Made by a program: the position numbers and the translations under genes. DNA of 64,000 nt. Origin: DASYLJ01 sp964432595. Lineage in GTDB: Bacteria; Desulfobacterota; Binatia; DP-6. The notes below the pieces were generated by a model, which did no database searches, was not told the DNA's origin, and saw only the letters and a list, made by a program, of their open reading frames with translations. The stretch is taken from contig CAYSOF010000021.1 of NCBI GenBank assembly GCA_964432595.1, positions 1-64,000 of the forward strand, written 5' to 3'. Positions 8,866-17,177 of this stretch are shown here, one piece after another (position 1 is the first letter of the stretch; each line of letters starts with the position of its first letter).

Positions 8866-9605
8866 GCCTTTCGAGCGTATCGAAAGGGAACGGCACGGAA
8901 GCTTTTATCCGCAGCGGCGAGAGCGTCGGGGGTGTCGATGTTGATCCAACGCGCCTCGGTGACGAACCCGGCGATGGTACGCCCGGCGGCCAGGAGCCGT
9001 GGGTAGGTCTCGCGGGCGACGCCGAACGCCGCCCCGGCGTCCATCCACTGGAATATCTCCGGCTCCATCACGTGCAGTCCTGGGAACATGAACCCGCGCA
9101 GCGGCTCGTCGATCGCGACGTCCGGCCGTCCGGATATCCGTCGCACCCGGTCGCGCGCGTCGAGCTCGACGAGCCCGTAGCGGGCGGCGTCCGGCGTCGG
9201 ACGCACGGCGAGCGTCGCGATCGCTCCGCTCGCCGCGTGATGCGCGATCACGTCGGCGAGCGGCAGCTCGAGCAGGCTGTCGCCGTTGCAGACGACGAAT
9301 GCCTCGTTGCCGAGCAGCGGCTCCGCCTGCTTGATGCCGCCGCCGGTGTCGAGGATCTCGCGCTCCCACGAGTAGCGCACGCGGACGCCGAGCCGGCTGC
9401 CGTCTCCGATCGTCTCTTCGATGCGCTGCCCGAGGTGATGCAGGTTGATCACGACCTCCTCGATGCCCCCGGCGCGCAGGAACTCGAGGATGTGCTCGAG
9501 CAGCGGCCGCCCGCCGACCGACATCAGCGGCTTCGGCAGCGTATCCGTCAGCGGCGCCAGTCGCGTGCCCTTGCCGGCGGCGAGCACCATGGCGCGACGG
9601 ATCAT
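8862..9605 (-). CDS. murU: Sugar-1-phosphate nucleotidyltransferase, MurU-like
   Basis: The 247-residue product is a sugar nucleotidyltransferase. Its N-terminus has the signature AMVLAAGKGTRLAPLTDTLP followed by KPL, and a metal/substrate motif CNGDSLLEL lies near residue 105. Short enzymes of this type include MurU, which joins UTP and MurNAc-1-phosphate to give UDP-MurNAc, and mannose-1-phosphate guanylyltransferases. The upstream gene is an aminoglycoside-phosphotransferase-type kinase overlapping it by ATGA, which is the AmgK-MurU arrangement of the cell-wall recycling bypass known in Pseudomonas putida. The start at 9605 begins directly at the nucleotidyltransferase motif; the frame is open upstream, but that sequence belongs to the kinase gene. 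Sugar specificity remains inferred. Confidence 0.82.
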   Translation of the reverse strand: MIRRAMVLAAGKGTRLAPLTDTLPKPLMSVGGRPLLEHILEFLRAGGIEEVVINLHHLGQRIEETIGDGSRLGVRVRYSWEREILDTGGGIKQAEPLLGNEAFVVCNGDSLLELPLADVIAHHAASGAIATLAVRPTPDAARYGLVELDARDRVRRISGRPDVAIDEPLRGFMFPGLHVMEPEIFQWMDAGAAFGVARETYPRLLAAGRTIAGFVTEARWINIDTPDALAAADKSFRAVPFRYARKA

Positions 9606-10681
9606 GCCGCGAGCTCGGGAACGTAGCGCGCGGCCCGGCGCTGCACGTCCGCCAGCGCCGGCGTGCCGGCGAACATGTGCCGCGCGACACCGTACACGGC
9701 CGGCAGGTACGCGAGGTAGCCCGGGCGCCCCTTCACCACCTCCAGGTACCAGAAGCGGCCGATAACCTTGAGCGCATGCTGGAGCGCGGTGAGCCGGTAG
9801 CGCTCGCGGAAGCCGTCCGTCACGGCGAGCCCGGCGTCGGCCATGACGCGCTCGAAGCGCGCGATGAGAGACGCCTCGAGCGCGGGATCGACGAGCGTGT
9901 TCGTGGTGCGGTCGGTGAGCAGCTGTGCCAGGTCGAACGCGTCGGGCGCGATCAGCGCGTCCTGGAAGTCGATCAGGACGAGCGAATCGTCGGCGCGGAC
10001 GTGGAGGTTCCACGCCATGTAGTCGCGGTGGGACAGGGCGGTCGGCCCGGCGGCGAAGGGCGCGGCGACCGGCGCGAGCTCGTGGAGCAGCTCGGCGCGC
10101 TCAGCCGCGGGAAGCGCGCGGCCGATGCGCGTCTCGATGCCGTGGTCGATGAAGTGCTCGATCTCGGCGGTGGCGAGCGCGTGATCGAAGCGGCGGTCGA
10201 ACGCGACGCACGTCGGATCGCGATGGCGCGCGCCCGCGACCTGCAGGCGCGCCAGCAGGTCGACGGCCTCGGCGAAGCGGCGCGGGGTGCTCGACGGATC
10301 GCGGCTCACCGCGGTCCACAGGCTGACGTCGCCGACGTCCTCGATCACGAGCAACCCGTCGCGGCGCGCGAGGTCCGCGTGGACGGTTGGCACGGGCAGG
10401 CCCTGGCGCGCCAGCCAGCGCGCGACGTTGACGAACGTGAGCTCGCCCGCGGCCCCGCCACCGCCGATCTCGTCCGAGCCGCCGAACCGTCCCTCGCCGA
10501 GCACCATCGCGACGGCGGTCGGCACCGGCGCGTCGGCGAGGCGCAGCCGCACGTAGCGCCGGGTGGACGCGTCGCCGTGCAGCGGCTCGGCGGCGAGGAG
10601 GCGCGCGCGTGTGCCGAAGGCGTCGACGACGGCGCGCGCGAGCACGTCGTGCGAGGGGGTCGCGGACGACGGCGCAGACAT
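9602..10681 (-). CDS. amgK: APH-family sugar kinase, AmgK-like
   Basis: The 359-residue product has the phosphotransferase (choline/aminoglycoside kinase) fold. The catalytic segment LSHRDYMAWNLHV supplies His, Asp and Asn, and the Mg-binding LIDFQDA follows. AmgK phosphorylates the anomeric carbon of MurNAc and GlcNAc; the assignment rests on the 4-base overlap with the MurU-like gene, not on unique residues. The ATG at 10681 was chosen because homology begins just after it, although the frame is open further upstream. The gene diverges from nuoA set 1. It could instead be a generic APH-family kinase, but resistance to aminoglycosides is unlikely in this context. Confidence 0.82.
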   Translation of the reverse strand: MSAPSSATPSHDVLARAVVDAFGTRARLLAAEPLHGDASTRRYVRLRLADAPVPTAVAMVLGEGRFGGSDEIGGGGAAGELTFVNVARWLARQGLPVPTVHADLARRDGLLVIEDVGDVSLWTAVSRDPSSTPRRFAEAVDLLARLQVAGARHRDPTCVAFDRRFDHALATAEIEHFIDHGIETRIGRALPAAERAELLHELAPVAAPFAAGPTALSHRDYMAWNLHVRADDSLVLIDFQDALIAPDAFDLAQLLTDRTTNTLVDPALEASLIARFERVMADAGLAVTDGFRERYRLTALQHALKVIGRFWYLEVVKGRPGYLAYLPAVYGVARHMFAGTPALADVQRRAARYVPELAA

Positions 10682-10750
10682 TGGCGGCGGGTAGCAGAGC
10701 GTCGGTGGGGAGTCAAAATCGTGCACACGTTGCGCACGACATGAGCGCAT

Positions 10751-10779
10751 TTGACTCCGTCCGGGCATTGCCCTACGAA
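10751..10779 (+). promoter_or_regulatory. Candidate promoter of the set 1 complex I operon
   Basis: TTGACT (10751-10756) and TACGAA (10774-10779) are separated by exactly 17 bases. The predicted transcript starts only a few bases before the nuoA ATG at 10794, and no clear Shine-Dalgarno is seen, so a very short leader is implied. An imperfect inverted repeat, GTGC...GCAC, lies just upstream near 10722-10738 and might bind a regulator. Confidence 0.4.
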
Positions 10780-10793
10780 ACCAAAGTTTTCGC

Positions 10794-11150
10794 ATGAAGT
10801 TCGAGTACGTTCCCGTCGTCGCCACGCTGCTCATCGCGGCGCTCGTGCCCGCGCTGTTCCTCGGCGTGAGCGCGTTCTTCGGCGCGCGCAATCCGTCGGC
10901 GATCAAGCAGGAAGCGTTCGAGTGCGGGAACCCGTCGAGCGGTCCGGCGTGGGGTCGGTTCTCGGTCAAGTTCTACCTGACGGCCATCCTCTTCATCGTC
11001 TTCGACGTCGAGGTGGTGTTCCTCTATCCGTGGGCCATCCTCTTCCGCCGCCTCGGCTGGTTCGGGTTCGTCGAGATGATGCTCTTCGTCGTCATCCTCA
11101 CGCTCGGCCTCGCCTATGTGTGGCGCAAGGGCGCCCTCGAGTGGGATTGA
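10794..11150 (+). CDS. nuoA: NADH-quinone oxidoreductase subunit A (set 1)
   Basis: The 118-residue product is a three-helix membrane subunit of complex I. It carries the conserved loop cysteine in FECGNPSSGPAW and the acidic second-helix motif FIVFDVEVVFLYPW. It lies next to NuoH and NuoJ at the quinone entry site. It is the first gene of the ten-gene set 1 operon, and its stop overlaps the nuoC start by one base (TGATG). In canonical order nuoB would come next, but there is no room for it here. Confidence 0.95.
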   Translation: MKFEYVPVVATLLIAALVPALFLGVSAFFGARNPSAIKQEAFECGNPSSGPAWGRFSVKFYLTAILFIVFDVEVVFLYPWAILFRRLGWFGFVEMMLFVVILTLGLAYVWRKGALEWD

Positions 11151-11674
11151 TGACGGTCGACGACGTACTCGCCCGCGTGACCGTGCTGCTGCCCGCCGCG
11201 ACGCCGGCGCCCGCCGAGATGGTGCGCGGGCAGGCGGTCGTCGAGCTGCCGCGCGACCACGTGCCGTCGGCGCTCCAGACGCTGCGCGACGATCCCGAGC
11301 TCGCGTTCGACGTGCTCAGCGACCTCACCGCGGTCGACTATCGCGGCCAGGAGCCGCGGTTCCAGGTCGTCTACAACCTGAACTCGCTGCGCAACCGTCA
11401 CCGCCTGCGCGTGAAGTGCGGCCTGCCCGAGAGCGACCCGCGCATCGCGACCGCGAGCGGTGTGTGGAAGTCGGCGCTGTGGTCCGAGCGCGAGGTCTTC
11501 GACCTCTTCGGCATCCGCTTCGACGGCCACCCGGACCTCCGTCGCATCCTGCTCTATCCCGAGTTCGAGGGTCATCCGCTACGGAAGGACTATCCCCTCG
11601 ATCTCCGGCATCCGCTGGTCCCGGAGCGCGATCCGATCCTCGCGCCGTGGCATCCGCGGACGGAGGGACGCTAG
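11150..11674 (+). CDS. nuoC: NADH-quinone oxidoreductase subunit C (set 1)
   Basis: The 174-residue product is the 30 kDa-type peripheral subunit of complex I. The signature WSEREVFDLFGIRFDGHPDLR followed by RILLYPEFEGHPLRKDYPL is intact. It is a separate protein, not fused to NuoD. It follows nuoA directly with a one-base overlap, so nuoB is cleanly missing at this position. In the assembled complex NuoC packs against NuoB and NuoD, so a NuoB must come from elsewhere if this enzyme works as a quinone reductase. Confidence 0.95.
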   Translation: MTVDDVLARVTVLLPAATPAPAEMVRGQAVVELPRDHVPSALQTLRDDPELAFDVLSDLTAVDYRGQEPRFQVVYNLNSLRNRHRLRVKCGLPESDPRIATASGVWKSALWSEREVFDLFGIRFDGHPDLRRILLYPEFEGHPLRKDYPLDLRHPLVPERDPILAPWHPRTEGR

Positions 11675-11677
11675 GTC

Positions 11678-12904
11678 ATGGCCGCACGCGCGCCCGGCTC
11701 CATGATGCCGGATCGCTTCGTCGAGAAGGATCACGGCGAGAGCGACATCATGGAGATCCAGATGGGCCCGTCCCATCCGGCGTCGCACGGCACCATCAAG
11801 TTCAACCTGCGGCTCGACGGCGAGACCATCCTCGACGTCGACGTCGAGGTCGGCTACCTGCACCGCGGCTTCGAGAAGATGTGCGAGCAGGGGACGTGGA
11901 ACCACTGCTTCCCCTACGCCGATCGGCTGAACTACGCGTCGCCGCTGCTGAACAACGTCGGCTTTGCGATGGCGCTCGAGAAGCTCGCGGGCGTCACGGT
12001 CACGGAACGCTGCCAGTACATCCGCGTCATCGCCGGCGAGATCTCGCGCATCACCGATCACCTCACGTGTCTCGGCATGGCCGCCAGCGAGATCGGCGCC
12101 ATCTCCGCGGGCTTCTACATGCTGGAAGCGCGCGAGATGCTGTACGACCTCGTCGAGGCGATCACGGGCGCGCGGCTCACCGTCACCTACTGCCGGCTCG
12201 GCGGCGTCACGAAAGATCTGCCGCCCGACATGAAGCCGCGGCTCGACGCGGCGCTGACGCACACGCGTCGCGTGCTGTCCGACTGCGACAAGCTCCTCTC
12301 GCGCAATCGCATCTTCGTCGATCGCATGCAGGGCGTCGGCATCATCGATCAGCAGGCGGCGATCTCTTTCGGCCTGACGGGCCCGCTGCTGCGCGCCACC
12401 GGCATCCCGTACGACGTGCGCAAGAACGAGCCGTACCTCGTGTACGACCGGTTCGACTTCGACGTCCCCACCGGGACGAGCGGCGACAACTACGATCGCT
12501 ACATGGTCCGCTTCGCCGAGATGCAGCAGAGCATGCGCATCCTCGAGCAGGCGATGACGCAGATCCCGGACGGGCCGATCATGATCACCGATCCGCGCTA
12601 CGTCCTGCCGCCCAAGCAGCAGGTGTACGGCAGCATCGAAGGCCTGATGAACCACTTCAAGCTGGTCATCGAAGGGCAGAAGGTGCCGGCGGGCGAGGTG
12701 TACGTCGCCACCGAAGGCGGCAACGGCGAGCTCGGCTTCTACCTCGTGAGCGACGGCAGCGGGCGGCCCTATCGCGTGCGCGTCCGGCCGCCGTGCTTCT
12801 ACGCGATGGCATCGCTCGGCCACATGCTGCAGGGCGAGATGATCGCCGACATCATCACCACGTTCGGCCAGCTCAACATGATCGGAGGCGAGTGTGACCG
12901 CTGA
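11678..12904 (+). CDS. nuoD: NADH-quinone oxidoreductase subunit D (set 1)
   Basis: The 408-residue product is the 49 kDa-type subunit that forms the quinone pocket with NuoB. The beta-hairpin histidines are in MGPSHPASHGT, the arginine near cluster N2 in GYLHRGFEKM, and the quinone-binding tyrosine in RLNYASP. No CxxC hydrogenase pairs are present, so this is not a [NiFe] hydrogenase large subunit. It starts 3 bases after nuoC and its end overlaps nuoE by 11 bases. Identity to the set 2 copy at 28846-30000 is clearly partial, so the two are not a recent duplication. Confidence 0.95.
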   Translation: MAARAPGSMMPDRFVEKDHGESDIMEIQMGPSHPASHGTIKFNLRLDGETILDVDVEVGYLHRGFEKMCEQGTWNHCFPYADRLNYASPLLNNVGFAMALEKLAGVTVTERCQYIRVIAGEISRITDHLTCLGMAASEIGAISAGFYMLEAREMLYDLVEAITGARLTVTYCRLGGVTKDLPPDMKPRLDAALTHTRRVLSDCDKLLSRNRIFVDRMQGVGIIDQQAAISFGLTGPLLRATGIPYDVRKNEPYLVYDRFDFDVPTGTSGDNYDRYMVRFAEMQQSMRILEQAMTQIPDGPIMITDPRYVLPPKQQVYGSIEGLMNHFKLVIEGQKVPAGEVYVATEGGNGELGFYLVSDGSGRPYRVRVRPPCFYAMASLGHMLQGEMIADIITTFGQLNMIGGECDR

Positions 12905-13391
12905 GGCCGCCGCGCCGCGGTTCTCGGAGGCGGCGCTCGCCGAGTATCGCGACATCCTGACGCGCTATCCGCAGCGCCGCGCCGCGCTCATGCCCACGCT
13001 CTGGCTCGCGCAGCGCGAGTTCGGTTGGCTCTCGGTTCCGGTGCAGGAGTACGTCGCCGAGCTGATGGAGCTGCCGCTCGCGTGGGTCACCTCGACGGCG
13101 TCCTTCTACACGATGTACTGGAAGGAGCCGGTCGGGAAGGTCCACCTGCAGCTGTGCCGGAACCTGCCGTGCGCGCTCCGCGGCGCCGACGCGCTCCGCA
13201 CGTGCATCCGCGAGACGCTCGGCATCCGCAACGGCGAGACGACGCCCGACGGGAAGTGGTCGCTGGAAGAGGTCGAGTGCCTCGCCAGCTGCGGGACGGC
13301 ACCGGTGGTGCAGGTGAGCAACGGCCCGTACTACGAGAACCTCGACGTGCCGCAGCTGAAGGCACTCATCGAGCGGCTCGGCAACGAATGA
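12894..13391 (+). CDS. nuoE: NADH-quinone oxidoreductase subunit E (set 1)
   Basis: The 165-residue product is the thioredoxin-like 24 kDa subunit. All four ligands of the [2Fe-2S] cluster N1a are present: Cys88 and Cys93 in CRNLPC, Cys129 and Cys133 in CLASC. It starts with GTG inside the end of nuoD and overlaps nuoH by ATGA. NuoE normally works bound to NuoF (FMN, NADH), but nuoF and nuoG are absent both here and in the rest of the window. It is the only Fe-S subunit encoded in set 1. Confidence 0.95.
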   Translation: MTAEAAAPRFSEAALAEYRDILTRYPQRRAALMPTLWLAQREFGWLSVPVQEYVAELMELPLAWVTSTASFYTMYWKEPVGKVHLQLCRNLPCALRGADALRTCIRETLGIRNGETTPDGKWSLEEVECLASCGTAPVVQVSNGPYYENLDVPQLKALIERLGNE

Positions 13392-14494
13392 CGGACCTCG
13401 GCCTCGACGTCGCGATCGCCGCGGGAAAGGCGCTCGTCGTCCTGCTGATCACCATCCAGGTGATGGGCATGGGCGTGTTCTTCGAGCGCAAGGTGAGCGC
13501 CATCATCCAGGACCGCATCGGCGCGAACCGCGCGTCGATCTTCGGCTTCGCCGGCATGGGCCTCATCAACACGCTCGTCGCCGATCCGGTGAAGTTCCTG
13601 CTGAAGGAGGACATTCGACCGGCCGGGGCCGATCGCCTGCTGCACACGCTCGCGCCCATCTTGAGCGTGCTGCCCGCCCTCGGTGCGTTCGCCGTCATTC
13701 CGTTCGGCGACGTGCTCGAGCTCGACGGCCGCACGATCAACCTGCAGGCCGCCGCGCTGAACGTCGGCATCCTGTACATTCTCGCGATGGCCTCGCTCGG
13801 CGTCTACGGCGTCGTGCTCGCGGGCTGGGCGTCGAACAACCGCTGGTCGCTGCTCGGCGGCATCCGCGGCTCGGCGCAGATGATCTCCTACGAGATCGCG
13901 ATGGGGCTCGCGCTGATCGGCGTCGTGCTGACGTACGACAGCCTCGACCTGCAGGACATCGCGCGCCAGCAGGGGCAGCTCATCTGGGGCTGGCTGCCGG
14001 CGTGGGGCATCCTCTACCAGCCGCTCGCCTTCGTGATCTTCATGACGGCCGGCATCGCGGAATCGAAGCGCATCCCGTTCGACCTGCCGGAGAGCGAGTC
14101 GGAGCTGGTCTCCGGCTACTTCACCGAATACTCGGGCGCCAAGCACCTGCTGTTCATGATGTCCGACTTCGTCGAGGTCGTGCTCGTGTCGGCGCTGGTG
14201 GCGACGCTGTTCTTCGGCGGCTGGCAGGTGCCGTACCTCGGCCGCGAAGGCTTCCAGTTCCCGTGGGGTGGCGGGCTCGCGTTGCCGTCGATCGTGGTCG
14301 TCATTCTCCAGGTCACGTCGTACGCGCTCAAGCTGATCTTCTTCACCTGGCTGCAGATCGTCATCCGCTGGACGCTGCCCCGCTTCCGCTACGACCAGCT
14401 GATGCGGCTCGGATGGAAGGGGCTGCTGCCGCTGTCGCTCCTGAACGTCGTCCTGACCGCGGTCGTCATTCTGCTGGCGGAGCACGGGGCGTGA
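13388..14494 (+). CDS. nuoH: NADH-quinone oxidoreductase subunit H (set 1)
   Basis: The 368-residue membrane subunit forms the quinone channel and couples it to proton transfer. The conserved acidic loop RIPFDLPESESELVSGYFTE and the segment LLKEDIRPAGADR are present. The frame is open 363 bases upstream, but that is nuoE out of frame; the ATG at 13388 overlaps the nuoE stop as ATGA. In canonical order nuoF and nuoG stand between nuoE and nuoH; here they are missing with no spacer. Confidence 0.95.
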   Translation: MTDLGLDVAIAAGKALVVLLITIQVMGMGVFFERKVSAIIQDRIGANRASIFGFAGMGLINTLVADPVKFLLKEDIRPAGADRLLHTLAPILSVLPALGAFAVIPFGDVLELDGRTINLQAAALNVGILYILAMASLGVYGVVLAGWASNNRWSLLGGIRGSAQMISYEIAMGLALIGVVLTYDSLDLQDIARQQGQLIWGWLPAWGILYQPLAFVIFMTAGIAESKRIPFDLPESESELVSGYFTEYSGAKHLLFMMSDFVEVVLVSALVATLFFGGWQVPYLGREGFQFPWGGGLALPSIVVVILQVTSYALKLIFFTWLQIVIRWTLPRFRYDQLMRLGWKGLLPLSLLNVVLTAVVILLAEHGA

Positions 14495-14985
14495 GCGCCA
14501 TCGCGTTCCTCATCGTCGCGGCGCTCACCATCGGGGCGGCGCTGATGGTGGTCATCCATCGCAACCCGGTGTACAGCGCGCTCGGCCTCGTCTCGACGCT
14601 GTTCCTGCTGGCGATGCTCTTCATCGGGCTCGACGCGCACCTCGTCGCCGCGCTGCAGATCATCGTCTACGCCGGCGCGATCGTCGTGCTCTTCCTGTTC
14701 GTCATCATGCTGCTGAACCTGCAGGTCGAGCCGCGGTCCACCGGCGGACCGCTCGCGGTCGGCGTGGCGGCGATCGGCGGACTGGCGCTCGCGGGCGGCG
14801 TGCTCGCGACGCTGCAGCGCGTGCCGCCGGCGGCCGTGCCGACGGTCGACGCGGGTTTCGGCGGGACGGCGCCGCTTGGCGAGCGGCTCTTCACGGTGTT
14901 CCTGCTGCCGTTCGAGCTGACGTCGATCCTGCTGCTGGTGGCCATCGTGGGCGCCGTGGTGATCGGCAAGAAGCGGGGGGTGTGA
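14491..14985 (+). CDS. nuoJ: NADH-quinone oxidoreductase subunit J (set 1)
   Basis: The 164-residue product has five membrane segments and the pi-bulge motif QIIVYAGAIVVLFLFVIML. The GTG start overlaps the nuoH stop by four bases (GTGA). In canonical order nuoI would stand before it; no nuoI is present here. The last helix ends in the short basic tail GKKRGV. Confidence 0.93.
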   Translation: MSAIAFLIVAALTIGAALMVVIHRNPVYSALGLVSTLFLLAMLFIGLDAHLVAALQIIVYAGAIVVLFLFVIMLLNLQVEPRSTGGPLAVGVAAIGGLALAGGVLATLQRVPPAAVPTVDAGFGGTAPLGERLFTVFLLPFELTSILLLVAIVGAVVIGKKRGV

Positions 14986-14986
14986 C

Positions 14987-15295
14987 GTGGGCACCGCACC
15001 CATCGCCTGGTACCTGGCGCTGAGCGCCGTCCTCTTCGCCATCGGCGTCGTGGGCGTGCTGGTGCGCCGCAACCTGATCGTCATCTTCATGTCGGTCGAG
15101 CTGCTCCTGAACGCCGTCAACCTGAGCTTCGTGGCGCTGGCGCGGCAGCTCGGCTCGATGGACGGGCAGGTGATCGTCTTCTTCGTGATGGCGGTCGCGG
15201 CGGCGGAGGCGGCCGTCGGGCTCGCGATCATGCTGCAGCTCTACCGCGCCCGCGAGACGATCAACGCCGACGAGATCACGGACCTGCGATGGTGA
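14987..15295 (+). CDS. nuoK: NADH-quinone oxidoreductase subunit K (set 1)
   Basis: The 102-residue product is the MrpC-like subunit with three helices. The two membrane glutamates are present in MSVELLLNAVNL and AAEAAVGLAI. It begins with GTG one base after the nuoJ stop and its end overlaps nuoL by seven bases. Length is typical. Confidence 0.93.
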   Translation: MGTAPIAWYLALSAVLFAIGVVGVLVRRNLIVIFMSVELLLNAVNLSFVALARQLGSMDGQVIVFFVMAVAAAEAAVGLAIMLQLYRARETINADEITDLRW

Positions 15296-17175
15296 GCGCC
15301 ACCCCGACCGAGCTCCTGCGCTGGATCGTCATCCTGCCGGCGCTCGGCTTCCTCTGGAACCTGTTCTTCGGCCGCAGGCTGCCGGGCAGCGTCAAGATCG
15401 TCGGCCCGGGCGTGCTGCTGGCCGCGTTCGCCGTCGCCGTGACGGCAGTGCTTCAGCTCCACGGCATGGAGCACGGCGCGTCGCTGCGCGACCACGTCTT
15501 CACGTGGATCGACGTCGGCGCGTTCAAGGCCGAGGCGGCGCTGCGCGTCGATCCGCTCAGCTCGATCATGATCCTCGTCATCACGGGGATCGGCTTCCTG
15601 ATCCACGTGTACTCGGTGGGCTACATGGCCCACGACCACGACACGCCGCGGTTCTTCACGTACCTGAACCTGTTCGTCACGGCGATGTTGATCCTCGTCC
15701 TCGGGGACAACCTGCTGCTGCTGTTCGTCGGGTGGGAGGGCGTCGGCCTCTGCTCGTACCTCCTGATCGGGTTCTGGTACGACAACATGGACAACGCCGT
15801 CGCCGGCAAGAAGGCGTTCATCGTGAACCGCATCGGCGACGCCGGCTTCCTGATCGGCATGTTCCTGCTGGTGCAGTCCGCGGGCACGCTCGACGTCGTC
15901 GAGCTCCAGCACCAGGTCCAGTCGCTCGGCGCCGACACCGTCGGCGACTGGCCGCTGCCCACGGTGGTCTGCCTGCTGTTCTTCCTCGGCGCCACCGGCA
16001 AGTCCGCGCAGATCCCGCTGTACGTCTGGCTGCCCGACGCGATGGCCGGTCCGACGCCCGTGTCGGCTCTGATCCACGCCGCGACGATGGTGACCGCCGG
16101 CATCTACATGATGGCGCGGATGCACTTCCTGTTCGCGCTGGCGCCCGACGCGCTCACCGTGATCGCCACCATCGGCGCGCTGACGGCGCTCGTCTCCGCG
16201 CTGATCGCGATGACGCAGACCGACATCAAGAAGGTGCTCGCGTACTCGACGGTGAGCCAGCTCGGTTACATGGTGCTGGGCATCGGCTCGGGCGTCACGG
16301 GCGCCGCGATGTTCCACGTCGTCACGCACGCCTTCTTCAAGGGCCTGCTGTTCCTCGGCGCCGGCAGCGTCATCCACGCGATGAGCGGCGAGCAGGACAT
16401 GCGGAAGATGGGCGCGCTGCGCACGCACCTGCCGGTCACGTTCTGGACGATGCTGATCGGCACGCTGGCGATCTCCGGCATCCCGCCGCTCTCCGGCTTC
16501 TTCTCGAAGGACGAGATCATCTGGGGTGCGTTCCACGGCGGCAGCCATGCGATCCCGATCCTCGGCGTCATCGGTTACGTCGTGGCGTTCCTGACCGCCT
16601 TCTACATGGGACGGCTCCTGCTGCTGACGTTCTTCGGCGAATCGCGCGTCAGCGAGCACGCGATGCACCACCTGCACGAGTCGCCGGCGGTGATGACGCT
16701 GCCGCTCGTCGTGCTGGCCATCCTGTCGGCCGTCGGCGGCTTCATTCCGATCCCGGCCATCGTCGACATCGTCACCGGCAGCCATGGCCACGACCACGCG
16801 CCGCTGTGGGCGCTCCTCCTGGCCATGACGCTCGCGTTCGGTGGCCTCGGGCTGGCCTGGTTCTGCTACATCGCGCAGCCGGGCATCCCGGATCGCGTCG
16901 CGGCGTCGCTCGGCGGCCTCTACGCGCTCGTACGCGACAAGTTCCGCATCGACGAGCTGTACGACCTCGTGGTCGTGCGGCCGCTCTTCGTCCTCGCCGA
17001 CATCCTGGCGTCCATCGTCGACCGCGGCATCATCGACGGCATCGTCAACGGCACGGGCAGCACGGTGCGCGCCGCGAGCCGGAGCTGGCGGCGGCTCCAG
17101 ACGGGCAACGTCCAGCACTACGCGCTCTCGTTCCTCGTGGGCGCGCTGGCGCTGGTCTACTACATCACGCGCTGA
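15289..17175 (+). CDS. nuoL: NADH-quinone oxidoreductase subunit L (set 1)
   Basis: The 628-residue product is the distal antiporter-like subunit with the long lateral helix at its C-terminus. Core signatures include GWEGVGLCSYLLIGFWY (about 147-163), LPDAMAGPTPVSALIHAATM, and DIKKVLAYSTVSQLGYM. The C-terminal amphipathic segment near YDLVVVRPL is retained. Start is ATG, with an alternative GTG three bases later. It is followed by nuoM after a 2-base gap. Proton-channel residues appear intact, so the membrane arm looks competent to pump. Confidence 0.95.
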   Translation: MVSATPTELLRWIVILPALGFLWNLFFGRRLPGSVKIVGPGVLLAAFAVAVTAVLQLHGMEHGASLRDHVFTWIDVGAFKAEAALRVDPLSSIMILVITGIGFLIHVYSVGYMAHDHDTPRFFTYLNLFVTAMLILVLGDNLLLLFVGWEGVGLCSYLLIGFWYDNMDNAVAGKKAFIVNRIGDAGFLIGMFLLVQSAGTLDVVELQHQVQSLGADTVGDWPLPTVVCLLFFLGATGKSAQIPLYVWLPDAMAGPTPVSALIHAATMVTAGIYMMARMHFLFALAPDALTVIATIGALTALVSALIAMTQTDIKKVLAYSTVSQLGYMVLGIGSGVTGAAMFHVVTHAFFKGLLFLGAGSVIHAMSGEQDMRKMGALRTHLPVTFWTMLIGTLAISGIPPLSGFFSKDEIIWGAFHGGSHAIPILGVIGYVVAFLTAFYMGRLLLLTFFGESRVSEHAMHHLHESPAVMTLPLVVLAILSAVGGFIPIPAIVDIVTGSHGHDHAPLWALLLAMTLAFGGLGLAWFCYIAQPGIPDRVAASLGGLYALVRDKFRIDELYDLVVVRPLFVLADILASIVDRGIIDGIVNGTGSTVRAASRSWRRLQTGNVQHYALSFLVGALALVYYITR

Positions 17176-17177
17176 GC

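Noticed and set aside
11678..12904. Set 1 NuoD as a group 4 [NiFe] hydrogenase large subunit, which would explain the missing genes
   Set aside because: Both CxxC nickel-ligand pairs are absent and the quinone-site His and Tyr are present, so it is a complex I subunit.
10794..14494. Assembly gap or frameshift as the reason for missing nuoB, nuoF, nuoG and nuoI
   Set aside because: Junctions A-C, E-H and H-J are overlapping start-stop pairs with intact flanking genes; a gap would not produce three such junctions.
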